This document shows, in pieces, positions 45,006-57,701 of a stretch of DNA of 64,000 nt. The stretch's first letter is position 1. Every line of letters begins with the position of its first letter. Where the stretch lies: assembly GCA_039707465.1 (NCBI GenBank), contig CM077643.1, forward strand, positions 318,251,919 to 318,315,918. Direction: 5' to 3'. This DNA is from Rhabdophis nuchalis (taxonomy: Eukaryota > Chordata > Lepidosauria > Squamata > Natricidae). The position numbers and the translations under genes are program-made. A model generated the notes under the pieces. The model was given only the letters and a program-made list of their open reading frames with translations, was not told the DNA's origin and did not search any database.

Positions 45006-45167
45006 GGACAGACAGATGGGGCAGTCTGTTTATGCTAAACTTGATGAAAGTGATTTCAAACTCTTTCTCTACAAGCTTCTCTTTGTCTTCATATTCTAGT
45101 ATTTCCTGTCTTTCTCTACCTCCTTCCCTAAATTCTCCAGCTATTCTTTTGGCAGAACAGCTTAACC

Positions 45168-45499
45168 CAGGGATGGTGAACATTTTCGCCACCGAGTGCC
45201 CAAACTAAAATGCACATATGCACTGGAGTGCTGGAAAACCGAAGACCAGGTGTGCGTTGCGCATACTGGGGTGTGTGCATGCTGGCTAGTGCCAGCTGGT
45301 CTTTGGGTATTTGGCATGTGCATGTGCACTGGCCAGCTGGTCTTTGGGGTTCCGGTGCTTTCGGCGTGTCTGAAGACCATCTGGCCAGAGAGCACGCACA
45401 CACTGGAAACAGCAAGAGCAGTTGTCAACAGTATGCGTGCCCACAGAGAGGGCTCTGTGTGCTACTTCTGGCACGCATACCATAGGTTCACCATCATGG
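45168..45499. mobile_element. hAT-like element, TSD GCTTAACC
   Basis: Ends CAGGGATGGTGAACATTTTC and AGGTTCACCATCATGG. Perfect 8-bp duplications at 45160-45167 and 45500-45507. Same family as 2859-3306. Confidence 0.93.
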
Positions 45500-45507
45500 G
45501 CTTAACC

Positions 45508-46254
45508 AGTCCTGATCCTGCAGACACTTACAGTAATGAGCCGTGGCTTACTTTATGAGTGTTTTCCCTTCACTACAAAGTATGTGCAGTGTGTGCAACT
45601 TGCAGGATTCTTCTATCCAATTGTTATGCTGTAGTCAGGAGAGGTTAAAAACACAGATTGAACATTACAATTCAGAGTTAAAAAATTTTTTAACTTCAAA
45701 GACTGTCCCAAATTCAATCAGAAATTTAAAGGGGACCTCTTGGCCGTGATTGGGAAACACAAGCAATTGCAAACCATGATCTCCACTGTTACAGCAATAT
45801 TGGATGAGTTTGGTAACAGCTCTCCTGAGGCCTGCTTGCCCATAACATAACCCCAGATTCAGGATCACTAAACTTAGAGAGTCACTACAACACAACCCCA
45901 TGGTTGTAGTGACCCCAAAAACAAATGCTGTACTATCAAGCTGTTACTGCGAGTAAAAAAAACCCAACCCTAAAAATTATTTTATAAACAACAAAAGAGA
46001 ACAAAAAAAATCACTCATAATTTGAACAACTGAAGAAGTATTTAGCAAAATGCTAAATTAATCAAGTAGAATAACTAAATTACATTTCTGACCTGTGAGA
46101 TCATGGAAAAGGTCAACAGCACAGATCAAGATGAGAAAGTCATATCTCTGGCAGTAATTCAAACATGTAGATGGCTTGAAAATGTTATCAATGCTTATAT
46201 TCTTCCGCTGATATTCTCCCCTGGTGAACGCTGCTGACAATCAGTAAAATACAT
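45508..46254. other. PRKN: PRKN intron 4, no feature seen
   Basis: Intron with an unremarkable base composition and chance ORFs. Confidence 0.45.
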
Positions 46255-46307
46255 CTTTGAGCAATGGTGGATTGCTGCTGGTTCAGCCTGGATTGGCCGA
46301 ACCGGTA

Positions 46308-47453
46308 CTGTGGCGTTTCATCACCCTCAGCTCCTCGGAAAACCAATGAGCCTGGGTGGCTCGACGCCGCATGAGAGGCCGCAAGGGCGCGGCCCGGTCC
46401 AAGGCCCCCGTGGCCGCAGTGAACCATGCAGCCACTAGGTCCTCAGTCGGGGCGTGGGTCAGGGTCACAGGTAATGGCCCAAGTTCCATCTGGAACCTTT
46501 CGGGTTCCGCCCCAGGCGCCAGATGGAGTGGTTTACTCCATCACTAGCTATTGGGGGTGAACATCTAGCCCCAGTGGATAGGGCACACAACTTAGGTGTC
46601 CTCCTGGATTCCCGGCTGTCTATGGAAGATCATCTGACAGCCGTGGCCAGGGGGGCTTTCTACCAGGTACGCCTGGTACGCCAGTTGCGTCCCCTCTTAG
46701 ACCGGGACGCCCTCTGCACAGTCACTCACGCATTCGTGACATCCCATCTAGACTTCTGTAACGCTCTCTACATGGGGCTGCCCTTAAGGTGCACCCAAAG
46801 GCTACAGTTAGTTCAGAATGAGGCCGCGCAGGGAATTTTGGGAGCCTCAAGGCATTCCCACATAACACCTCTCCTGAGTGAGCTGCACTGGCTGCCTGTG
46901 GCCTTTTGGGTGCGCTTTAAGATATTGATTACCATCTTTAAAGCGCTCCATGGCACGGGACCTAGTTATCTGTGGGATCGTATCCTACCTCACACATCCC
47001 TTTGGCCGATTCGCTCCCACAGTGAGGGACTTCGCCGGGTGCCGTCCACTAGGCAGTGCCAATGGGTGATGCCCAGGAGAAGGGCCTTCTCTGTGGCGGG
47101 CCCGACCCTCTGGAACGACCTACCCCCCCCAAACTTAGAACTATCATGGACCTCCGCTCCTTCCACCGAAGTCTCAAGACGCATTTCTTCCATCTCGCCA
47201 GCCTGACCTAATCCACACCATTAGTTATAGACTGAAGTTTTAATTCTGTTAATTCGGTTTTTAGGGTAATGTTTTTAGGATTTTAAATGGTTTTAGGATT
47301 TTAGCACAGGGTATTGGGGTTTAATTTATTTTTAGTACTATTTATTGTCATGTGTGTCTTTTTATTCTATTTTAACTTCCTGTGCACCACCCCGAGTCCC
47401 TTTAGGAAGAGTGGGGTGGTTTATAAATTTAATAAATTGAAATTGAAATAGCA
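46308..47453 (+). mobile_element. L2 LINE with inverted 5' part and internal deletion
   Basis: 46308 to about 46490 is the endonuclease-RT linker of L2 on the minus strand (PTEDLVAAWFTAATGALDR, LRPLMRRRATQAHWF). About 46490-46522 is linker sequence on the plus strand (TTCCGCCCCAGGCGCCAGAT). From about 46525 the plus strand jumps to the post-RT region (SLAIGGEHLAPVD) and runs to the 3' tail (CACCACCCCGAGTCCC). The RT core is absent. Confidence 0.85.
46523..47206 (+). pseudogene. L2 ORF2 C-terminal region
   Basis: An open frame of 227 codons covering only the end of L2 ORF2: NLGVLLDSRLSMEDHLTAVA, RQLRPLLDRDALCTVTHA, LQLVQNEAAQGILGAS and LSELHWLPVAFWVRF. RT and endonuclease are missing because of the internal rearrangement. 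The last ~25 residues are out of frame with the usual FRLAGLG ending, so a late frameshift is likely. No function expected. Confidence 0.87.
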
Positions 47454-47574
47454 ACGGTGGGAGGCTCCACCCACCTACTCGGACACTTCTGTGCATGCAC
47501 AAAAGCATCACATGAATGCACAAACACGTCCGAACCAGTAGTAAAAATATTAGCAACCCAGCTCTGTCTTTGAG

Positions 47575-48745
47575 CCTACCAATATTATGAATGAGACAGA
47601 AAATGTTAAAAGAAACAGCAAATAAGCCAATTGTGGAACAAACATTCATTCAAAACATATTTTTAAAGTGAACAATTATGATTGTTGTACAGAATAAAAA
47701 CCTATTTGGATTTTATCCAGCATAGTTTCCACCCCCTACATTTTGATTGGTAATATTTATAAATCTATGTTTATTCAGTTTATTCTAAATATAATTCAAT
47801 CTTTCAGCAGCAAAAGCTGAGCTAAAATTTTCATTAGAAAAGGAGAAAGGCCACAGCTGGGGGGAAAAATTGTTGGAAGCAAACCATGTCTGTACAAAAG
47901 AAACCCTTTGTTATATTAACCAGTTCAAAGATCAAATAATACCTCTGAGAGAGAGAAAAGCTCCCATCAAAACAAATAGAAATTTTCTCTTTATATAAAA
48001 CACCATTTACAGAGACACAATTTGGATCAGGACTGCAGTATCCTTTTGTAGAGGCAATGGTTAAAATCCTGTAATACTTAAATAGCCAAGGTTGCTATCT
48101 GGATCTGTTTCCATACTTGCATATTACACTTTTAAGCCCATACAATTCTTAATTGAAAGGTTCTGTTTATTGTAAAGATTTCCATAAAATTGTAATTAAC
48201 TATCGTTATGGTTCTTGCTTCCAACAAATTTTATTTTTTCCCCCAACTGTGGCCTTTCTCCTTTCCTACTGGCTAATGAATCTATTTTTCTTTTAAATAT
48301 GACTTTAAACACTTTTAAGGCTATAAACATTATAAAAAGGAAAATTGTTCTTTGGTTTGTGAGATAATATAGTCTATTAAAAATTCAAAACAGCACAGAG
48401 ACGGAATGCAAATTATCCAGGACTGTTGGGACCATAGCTTAAAAGGAGGGGAAATGTTGAGAATTCTCTTATTTGAAAAGTTCATGGGACATGGATCAGA
48501 TAACTGCCCCCCCCCCTCCCTTGGTAGTGGCCTCACTGTATGGCATATTTGCATGGAGATTTAAGCTTGTTTTACCTTTCTTGAGTTTTAAAAACAAGTG
48601 AAATCAGAACCATTCCAATGTGTGTTTTGCTCTGGCTGACTAAAAAGGGCCATAACAGATATTGTTGATCATATTATTGCTTGTTTGTTTTTATTGTTTA
48701 CTTTTATACCATGTATGCTTTGCTGTGAATTACTAAAAGTCTTTT
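47575..48745. other. PRKN: PRKN intron 4, no feature seen
   Basis: AT-rich intron. The near-complementary words CAGCTGGGGGGAAAAATTG and CCCCCAACTGTGGCC at 47853 and 48240 hint at a decayed inverted repeat. Confidence 0.45.
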
Positions 48746-48755
48746 TGGACTAGGG

Positions 48756-49144
48756 CAGTGATGGCAAATCTTTTCTGCACTGAGTGCCAAAAAGGGAGTG
48801 TGTGCATGTCACAGCGCATCTGGGCTGACACAGCGCATCTAGGCTGAAATCTGGAAAAGGAGCTTCCCAGGAGGCATGCGCAGGCTGGAAAATGAACTTC
48901 CGGTTTCCAGTGCACCCCTGCGCACCGGCCAGCTAATCTTCCAGTTACTGGTATGCATGTGCGTGCATACTCATACTGGAAAACAGAAGGCCAACTTTTC
49001 CAGGTTCCAGCACTGCTGTACACATGAAGGTCAGTGCATATGTGTGCCAGAAAACTGGAAGAGAAACAGGTGATGCCGCATGTGCCAGGCGACATGGCTC
49101 CGTGTACCACTTCGGGCACATGTGACATAGGTTTGCCATCACGG
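48756..49144. mobile_element. hAT-like element, TSD GACTAGGG
   Basis: Ends CAGTGATGGCAAATCTTTTC and TAGGTTTGCCATCACGG. Perfect 8-bp duplications at 48748-48755 and 49145-49152. Same family as 2859-3306. Confidence 0.93.
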
Positions 49145-49152
49145 GACTAGGG

Positions 49153-50750
49153 TAATTAAAATAGTACTTTAAATAAAATAAATAATGCTTTAAATATTTT
49201 TTTTAAAAAAATAGATCATCATTCTATATCAGGCAAAAACATGAAATAATTCCATTTTACTCTGTTTTAGTTAGAAAGACCTTAGTAAGGACAGTAAGGA
49301 CATTCTGGAGACTAGAAATTATGCCCTATGAAGATAGGGATGGAACTAATTATGTTTAGCCTTGAGAAAAGATGACTGGATGGGAAAATTTGATAACATC
49401 CTTTGCAGAAGACAATCAAGCCTCTTTTTTATTGTCACAAAGGCAGGACATTGAATAATAAAAGTTATAAGAAGGAAGATTCCAGTTTAGTGTTAGAAAA
49501 AAATGCTCTAAGAATAATAATAGCAATTTGACAATGGAGACTAGTTCTCAAAAATAACCATGTTAGGCTTTCTTCACTGCATGCTTTCAATGAAATACTG
49601 AAAAATGATCAGTTGAGTATAGTTTCATTTTGATTCTTGTCCTAAGGAACAAGGGACAGAACATTGTTTTTGAAACTCTATAATTTCATGCTGTTTTTGA
49701 TTTTATGTAAACCATTATCTTTGTGTTCTGGTTGGAGTTTCTCATTGTGGAAATGTATAACAAGTATGCAAAAACTAGATTGGAGTGTAGCCTGATGCAG
49801 CAGGAATCTTTTTATTGAGGAATCTATAACTAGAGTATTAAAATGTCAAGATTAATATGTATATGTAACAGGGACAAATGTGTTGCCTAAATGGATACCA
49901 CAGATATTATGTTAGTCTCCTTTTTCCAAAACCAAGACTCCCCATATATGAATTATTAATATTTTTGCCTATTTCTAAATCAGTGCTAAATATAGTAATT
50001 ACAAATTCAGAAACAGTCTATCCTTTTGCCGGCAGCAAATTCAGATGCCAAGTGATATGGTTTGCGTCTCTGTCCTTTTAACAAGAATCCTCTGAATTAC
50101 CATCACTGTTTTAAATTCCCTTTCACTAAGAATAATCTAACTACCACAGAAATGGGGCTTTCAGCTAGCAGATTAAAGTCAACCAATGATTGCGTGCTAT
50201 GAGATTTCATTTCAATGCCAAGCATGCAAATGTATTTGAATTGCAAGAGTTATTATCAGGTACAGCTTTATTTCTATCACTTTTCTTTACATCTTAACAC
50301 CTGCTAATCCAACCAATCTACATACATTAAATAAGGCAAGGTTTATGAAATGAGATCAGATCAAGTAAAATAAGAATTGCTGGACACGATCAACATAGAA
50401 ATAGCCTTTGCTTTTAAACATTTTATTGAATCTTGTGATAAATCTGGATCTAAAAAAACCAATCCTACAATGTCGCTAATTCATTTGTAATAGCAGGGGC
50501 AGGGACAAAGTTTCCTTATTTGTGCTATCCCCCCATCCGTGTACTGGCAGGAAATATAATGGCATGAAATGTACTATTCTCACTGTTGATCTTGATCCTG
50601 CTGTCTGGCTCAAATCCCCACAAACCCTTAAATTCACCCTAAAACTATGAGTTATACAGCCTAACATATTTTATTTAATTTAGTTGGTAACCAGGTATTT
50701 ATTTATAGGGAGAAAATGTCAGGACCAAACATAATTTCTAATGTTGGATT
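49153..50750. other. PRKN: PRKN intron 4, no feature seen
   Basis: AT-rich intron; ORFs are short and unconvincing. Confidence 0.5.
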
Positions 50751-50754
50751 TTCC

Positions 50755-51090
50755 CCCCTTACCAGAGGGAGCCCCCTTGTGGAGTACTCTGAAGCCGTAA
50801 CCATGGCAACTCCACTGCACTGTATAGTAGAAGCCATTTTACGGCAGTACAGTAGAAGCCCACTTAAGGCACAACAGGCTGTATCTTAACAGAACACACG
50901 GGTTGTTAGGGGGGTCTTACCCCCACAGTATTTTTTTCCAGAGAGTAAGTCATTTGTGTACTAAGTTTGGTTGAAACTGCTTGAGGCATTGCAGAGTTAT
51001 GCTAGAACACACACACACACGAACACACACGGAACACACACACACACACACAGAGCCATTTAGATCGATCGATCGATAGATAGATAGATT
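50755..51090. repeat. Dispersed repeat with (CA)n and (GATA)n tail
   Basis: It contains GGCTGTATCTTAACAGAACA, matched in reverse at 61930-61953, and CAGTACAGTAGAAGCC, matched near 63960. It ends in CA repeats and GATCGATC/GATA units. Family not recognised. Confidence 0.65.
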
Positions 51091-52910
51091 AAGGTTATCT
51101 TTGAGTTATGTTAATATAAGGGGCTAAATGCATTAGTCTGATGTTTTGAGGCATTTGTTCCTTAATAAGAGGCTCTTCCAGAGTACTCCTCTCATGTAGA
51201 AATTCATGAACAATAAGGCCTGGAGGTTACTCCTGTACTCCAACCCTGCCAAGTGTCCCATTAAAAGTTTGGGTGTATTCCAATTCCAAAGTAGGCTATG
51301 GTTATGAAGCTGACAAATGTAAAAGAGACCCAGTATTTTAGGCTGGATGTGGCTAATAAATTGACACAATAAACACAGATTTCTGGGTGAATTATTAACA
51401 AATAAATGGCATGTTGAAAATGGAATGCATAGCATTACATACACACAGATTCTCATTGTTCCTTTAACAAATACTGATATATAACAACAGTTTATTCAGA
51501 ATTGACAAAAGTGACTCTCTTTTATCCCAAGCCTGTAGAAATAAAAGGCAAGAACAAACAGTCTGGGCATAACAGAACTGTGCTGTCATTGTTTCATATA
51601 AGGATTTTTTTAAATGCTTGCAAAAATTATATTTAAATATCCTTTCTACAATTTTTTCATGCAGGTTGGCTGGCTGGTAGGAATTTTCATGAATGCCAGC
51701 CTCCTAATCTATCGTCCTTGAAAAGAGTAGGAGCATATTCTAAGTTTCCATTGTTTTCTACAGCAATTCAAACAAATTATTTTCTTCTAGGTGGACCCAG
51801 AGAATTCAAGCTACTTAAAGCTTTGACACAGAAAAAAAATCAGTTTACATATTTCAGTGTAGGTTTAAAACGAATACACTTTTTATTTCATGATGACTCT
51901 ATTTATAACATCTATAATTAATGCTAGCAACTGTATTCTTTATATCAATTTTGTATTTGTTCTAGTCAAGCAATTGTTGCAATATGTGATAGCTGTGAAT
52001 AAGTTTGTTATAACACATGATTATTGCGCTCTAATCCTTATGCAGTTATACATGTCTGTTAAAAACCATATATGAATGACATATATACTGCAAGCAAATA
52101 AATAAATAAATGGCTGAAGAAATACCAGAGTTGAACAAATTCAACAATATCTGTCGCTTCTGTGACAGATATTGTCATACTATTACAGAATTATTACAGA
52201 CTTATAAATTTATTTATTAGCTTACTAATTGCTAATAGAAGGGGATTTGGGAAGGAGACTGGATTTCATAAAGATTTTTCAAACTTCAGGACAAACAAGA
52301 TTCATGAAAATACAAACTATGTAATCGTACCTTGAATGTATGGAATATGCACACAGCGAGACGTGCTACTAAATAAAATTAACTCCAGGTCTGCATTCTA
52401 TCAATCATGTACCAGTTGCCTAAAAATGCAACTGTGATGATAGACAGAAAAACAGAGATAGCTGTGGCAGGTACATAATATAACATGGTACTATGAAGAA
52501 AGAGCTGTTATAATATGGAAACCAACAGAGTTGCACAGAGCCCAAACAATTGAATTATGTACAATTAAACTTGATAAAGAACAGCAAAAAGAAAATGAAG
52601 CACCAGGAAATGAATTTGATTCTATTTATAGAAAGCAGTTGTTTTTAAAGTTTAAGTGATCAGACCAAACTATTACTAGCAAAAAAAGTAAACTGTCAGC
52701 TGGGTACAAAGCCACAATTTAAATGTATATCATTAGCCTAGCTATAAAGAGATTTCTAATCAAAATAGCATCAAGTTGAACCTCTCTATAAAAAATTTAA
52801 TGTGAAGGAACTCCTGAAGTATGAGAACAAGTTGCAAAAGGAAACAAGTTGTTGACTTCTGGATATAATTGGATATAATCCAGTTGTATATAACTGGATT
52901 TCCTGTCTTA
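51091..52910. other. PRKN: PRKN intron 4, no feature seen
   Basis: AT-rich intron. Confidence 0.5.
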
Positions 52911-52914
52911 TAAA

Positions 52915-53976
52915 CTCCTAAAAAGTTATAACAGAGTTGGAAAGGACCTTGGAAGTTTTCTAGTCCAACCCCCTGCCTAGACAGGAAACCCTATACTATT
53001 TCAGACAAATGGTTATCCAACATCTTCTTAAGAACTGCCAGTGTTGGAGCATTCACAACTTCTGGAGGCAAGTTGTTCCACTGATTAATTGTCCTAACTG
53101 TCAGGAAATTCTTCCTCAGTTCTAAGTTGCTTCTCTCTTGATTAGTTTCCACCCATTGCTTCTTGTTCTGCTTCAGGTGCTTTGGAGAATAGCTTGACTC
53201 CCTCTTCTTTGTGGCAACCCCTGAGATATTGGAACACTGCTATCATGTCTCTCCTAGTCCTTTTTTTAACTTAAACTAGACATACCCAGTTCCTGCAACC
53301 GTTCTTCATGTTTTAGCCTCCAGTCCCCTAATCATTTTTGTTGTTCTTCTCTGCACTCTTTCTAGAATCTCCACATCTTTTTTTACATTATGGTGACAAA
53401 AACTGAATACAGTATTCCAAGTGTGGCCTTATCAAGGAATTATAAAGTAGTATTAACACTTCACGTTAATACCACTTTATAATGAGCAAAAAATGGCCCG
53501 TTTTTCTCTCATTTCTGCCCTCTTCAGCCCCCAGGAGCATTCTATAAGCCTCCTAAAGGCTCCACATGGCCATTTTGGTGAAGAGGGGTGGGTGGTTTCA
53601 GGAGGCCAAAAATGCTATATTCAGTTTATAAGACGCACCCAGATTTTCAGTCTCTTTTTTGAGGGAAAAAGGTGTGTCTTATACTCCGAAAAATATGGTA
53701 AATGGTTGTCCACTAGGATTCCAAGATCCCTGTCACAGTTAGTACTATTGAGCAAGGTATCTCATATACTGTACCTGTGCATTTGTTTTCCTTGCCTAAA
53801 TGTAGAGCCTTACGTTTTTCACCATTGAATTTCATTTTGTTAGATAGTGCCCAATGTTCAAGTTTGTCAAGTTCCTTCTATCTTAAGCCTATCTTCTGGA
53901 GTGTTGGCTATTACTGCCAGCTTGGTGTCATCTGCAAATTTGATGAGTTCCCCATTTATCCCCTCTTCTAAATCAT
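52915..53976 (-). mobile_element. CR1 LINE with RT motif, minus strand, split by an element
   Basis: The longest CR1 here. From left (3' end) to right: the usual CAACCCCCTGCC block, then further ORF2, interrupted at about 53470-53700. It resumes with GTCCACTAGGATTCCAAGAT and ends near 53976. On the minus strand at about 53890-53950 it encodes GELIKFADDTKLAVIANTPE, the RT active-site motif FADD of CR1. Many stops elsewhere; dead. Confidence 0.9.
53470..53700. mobile_element. TACCGTATTTTTC-type element, right half only
   Basis: It ends TTATACTCCGAAAAATATGGTA and carries the hairpin-rich block (TGGCCCGTTTTTCTCTCATT). The left terminal repeat is missing and replaced by a short inverted copy of CR1 sequence. 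Confidence 0.8.
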
Positions 53977-54020
53977 AAGTTAAATGAGCAGGATTCTCTC
54001 TGGATAATCATCACTACGGA

Positions 54021-54655
54021 ATGATGTCAAATATCTTCTATGGCAAATTCAAAACTGCTAGGATTGGAGGCTTTTCAAGATATGCAGTAAAACTTACAGA
54101 GCAAGTTCTGGCCACTGATGGAAAAAAATGGCTAGTTATATATACTTTGGACATGACAGATCTCAACAGAGCTTTCAAAAGGAAATATTCACAACTGCCA
54201 AATAGAGAAAAATTATGGCCTAGTTTGCTAGTGCCAAGTAGCTGGATGCTTCCTCACAGCTTTGGCAGTAAAAACAAAGACTGAATTATGTATGTTACCA
54301 TTTCAAAAATCTCCAAGGCCACTGAAAGAATGAAAGAGGAGATGAAATGTACCATTGATTAATATGTCCAGAACCTTCAATTACTGAAAGCATTGGCAGA
54401 GTCTCCTTTATCCCATACATGAGGCAACAAATAAATTATTAAATATTTGAAATATCCATAATCCTAATTCACAGAGAAGAGCATCATACTTCACTATACT
54501 CAAAAACAAGAATGTTTCCTTCTGTAACATTGCCATTTCTGAGTCAACAATAGTTGATAGAGCACAACTACTCTATGACAATATTTATCTTGAGAAAGAT
54601 CCAGATGCTGTAAGAAGTTATTTCTTTTGGTGCAAATATCCAGCAAGATGAAACC
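54021..54655 (+). pseudogene. Possible decayed coding sequence, unidentified
   Basis: An 87-codon frame at 54021-54284 (YAVKLTEQVLATDGKKWLVI, KLWPSLLVPSSW) continues in the same frame past a TGA as ISKISKATERMKEEMKC. It carries on past a TAA as YVQNLQLLKALAESPL. About 54505-54650 in another frame gives STIVDRAQLLYDNIYLEKDP and VRSYFFWCKYPAR. The residue composition is protein-like, with acidic/basic alternation and several W, F and Y. I do not recognise a family and no splice signals are evident. It could be an old processed pseudogene or transposon-encoded protein, or chance. Confidence 0.35.
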
Positions 54656-55770
54656 AATTCAGAGATGATGGAACTAAATCGTATGAATAATATTTTCTAT
54701 TCAAATACAATATATTCTATATGTGATATATTCATAAATATTCAGTTGAAACAATATCCAAAATTTCATCTATGTGAAACACAAATTGCATGCCTTCAGA
54801 AACCTCTCTTCAAAATTATATAAACATCTGCAGTTAAAAAAAAGGGAAAAAAATAATAGAAATTCTATTACTGGTATAACTGACAATCAAGTAAAAATAT
54901 ATACATAATTCATTTATATAATATTTATTTATATCCATAAATCTTTAATAGTTTTAGCAAATTCTTTAATAGTTTTAGCAAATTCTAGATTGAGTCACTA
55001 TATTAATGAATGTGTCTACATTTAACCAAGTTTGCTAGCATCATTGCATTTTATAACTTGATGAGTTGTAAAGATAAATGCCAGATATGAATATGATATA
55101 TTCATATACTTAAAAATATTTTCATAGCACCAAAATTCCTGATCTTGAAAACAAAATTGTCCCCCGCTTAACATTTATGTTTCTTAAAGTTTAAGCCATT
55201 TGTGGCTTTATTTTTATTTAGTTTTAATAATATAACCTTATCAAAAACTCAATTTTGACATATACACTTCTCTGATCAATCAGTTATATTCACTGGCACA
55301 GCAGTGATTTGCAGATAGGAGATAGAAATTGTATGCACACATGCACACGCACACACACAAACAAAGAGGGTCAGCAAATAAAAATGCCTTCTCATTTTGT
55401 TAAATTTTATTATTTAAGTTCTAGCACTGAATTTTAGGAAGCATAAGAATATTCAATGTTTTATGAAACAGAAAATTAATTAAATTGGAAATGTTACATC
55501 CATTTTTTTCTTCAAAATTCTAATAGACATGTAACTAAATTGCAATTGGAATTAAATGCATTTTTTACTGTAGGACTTTAGAGTAAAATGAGGCTACTAT
55601 GTTAAGCAGTGCAACTCTAAAATCACGCAAGCAGCTTCAAGATGTTGCCACATTTTGTATCATTCCAGGAGGGCTTAGGTATTTAGGAGTAGTTATCACA
55701 AAGGATCAGAAACAATTGATGAAATATAATTATGACCTCCTTTTTCAAGATTAAAACAGACAACATGGCT
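54656..55770. other. PRKN: PRKN intron 4, no feature seen
   Basis: AT-rich intron. Includes a 21-bp direct duplication (TCTTTAATAGTTTTAGCAAA) at about 54942 and 54963. Confidence 0.5.
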
Positions 55771-55774
55771 ACAT

Positions 55775-55932
<158 letters not shown>

Positions 55933-56057
55933 ATCAATACTTGGTAGAAGAGCTGCACTCAAATTATGATTATATTTTTTGTTTCAAAAACTCCCACTTC
56001 TGTTGCCTATTGTTTGGTTCTGCATTTAACAAATGCATGTCATTTTCTTTTTATGGT

Positions 56058-56395
56058 GCAGTGGTTAGAATTCAGTATTGTAGGCTGATTCTGCCCACTG
56101 CCAGGAATTTGATCCTGACTTGCACAAGATTGACTCTACCTTCCATCCTTCATAGTTAGTAAATGAGGAGCCAGATTGTTGGGGACACTGACTCTGTAAA
56201 CTGCTTGGTCTCGTAGGCTGCGACCCGGATGCGTCACACGCCGGCCATGCCCATCCAGTTTAGCGAAGGGGTGAAAGTCACAATACATCGCGTGACCACA
56301 ACATGACTGTGAGTTTGACACCCCTGGCTTGGAGAGTGCTGTAAAGCACTATGAAGCGTTAAATATAAGTCTAAGTGCTATTGCTTTTGCTACTT
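56058..56395 (+). mobile_element. tRNA-derived SINE split by a hAT-like fragment
   Basis: The tRNA-like head (GTGCAGTGGTTAGAATTCAG) and body are interrupted at 56209-56326. The 3' end resumes with GAGAGTGCTGTAAAGCACTA and TAAGTCTAAGTGCTATTGC. Confidence 0.85.
56209..56326. mobile_element. hAT-like fragment
   Basis: The right end GTGAGTTTGACACCCCTG is typical of hAT termini. The left terminus is missing. The host word GCTTGG occurs on both sides (56203-56208, 56327-56332), the remainder of the target duplication. Confidence 0.7.
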
Positions 56396-56437
56396 ATATA
56401 TCATCATTAAAAATCTAGAGTGAAGCAAAACATACAA

Positions 56438-56600
56438 AACAGGTAGTCCCTGCTTAATAGCCATTCATTCGATGACTATTCAAAGTTACAATGATGCTAA
56501 ATGAATGCTAGTTAAGAATGTCCTTGAAATTACAACTATTGCAGTGGCCCCATTGTCACTTGATCAAAATTTGGGCAGTTGGAAGTCTGATCTCATTTAC
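56438..56600. mobile_element. Old DNA-transposon-like repeat
   Basis: ACAGGTAGTCCCTGCTTAAT and the following TGACTATTCAAAGTTACAAT resemble the family at 1171-1442 in terminal sequence. Right end not defined. Confidence 0.5.
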
Positions 56601-57400
56601 AGCTGCAAAATAAGTTTCAAGACTCTGAACATCTCTATCTTCCCACCCATCTCTGATCCTTTGGGTTCAGCACTTCACCCTTGCTGCCCACCCATGCCAC
56701 CTCCACCAACCTCAGTTGATCTTCATCATATTCCTCCTCATTCTGCTGCTGGCTCTTGGTAAGATCTTTGAAGTTTTGAAAAAATGAAAAAAATAACCCA
56801 ACAATCTTCCCCACAACTGATTCACTGTCTACTCTTTCTAAGAACATACACTGATTCAACCTGAGAGGTTGATTCCGCTCATATAGTTAATTACGAGATC
56901 TATTAGTGGAAAAGAGTAGAAAACTAAAATATATATTTTTGGATCAGTAGTAATTAAAGATGTGGAAAACAGCTTGAGTAAAATACAGAACGCATCAATA
57001 AAGCAATTCTAAATGAACAAACATCAAGCTGATTATCTGCATCTGCTCACTATTTCTTAACTATATAGCAATGTTTTCCTTTGTTTATACAAATGATGCT
57101 CTATATAAAAATATCAACAAGGTTGTTTAAAATGTTTGTTTTTCCTTAGGAACGTATGAACTATCACCTCTGCCTCAAACACAATATATATTACCACAAT
57201 TTGCTTCCATTTGGTGTTGTTTGCTTTTCTTAATTCTATATTCTTTTAGTTTTTGTATTAATATTTCGTTTCATTAAAAGGAAATAAAAACACATGCACC
57301 ATTACAAAATATGGAAGTTAAGAACTGCAACTACAATAAGGAATAATCTTCTGCCTTTATTGATATGTTGAAGGACTTCTGAATACTGAAGATTTTTATA

Positions 57401-57701
57401 CAGTGATGGCGCTGTTTCACAAGGGCACTGACATTCTTAACCTTTGTTCTGGACATCACCACATATTCAGAAAGTATTAATTTTAAAATACCGAAACGAG
57501 CATGCACGCACACCAGAGTGCCGGAACCCGAAAGAGACCAGCTGGCTGGTGCGCATGTGTGCGGCAGTCAGCCGCTCTTCCAGGTTCCGTTGCATGCATG
57601 CGCACCAGAACCCAGAAGAGCAGCTGGCGACAGCGTGCGTCCCCAAAGAGAGGGCTCTGCATGCCACTTCTGGCACGCATGCTATAGGTTCACCATCACG
57701 G
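57401..57701. mobile_element. hAT-like element
   Basis: Left CAGTGATGGCGCTGTTTC, right TATAGGTTCACCATCACGG, with the shared interior GAGAGGGCTCTGCATGCC. Same family as 45168-45499. The 8-bp flanks do not match, so one end may be altered. Confidence 0.82.

Larger units (their letters stand above)
46263..47566. mobile_element. hAT-like element split by an L2, TSD TCTTTGAG
   Basis: Left end CAATGGTGGATTGCTGCTGG, right end AATATTAGCAACCCAGCTCTG. Perfect 8-bp duplications at 46255-46262 and 47567-47574. Only about 45 bp and 110 bp of the element flank the L2. Confidence 0.88.

Noticed and set aside
45665..45901. 78-codon minus-strand ORF with hydrophobic start
   Set aside because: No recognisable domain, no splice context; probably chance.
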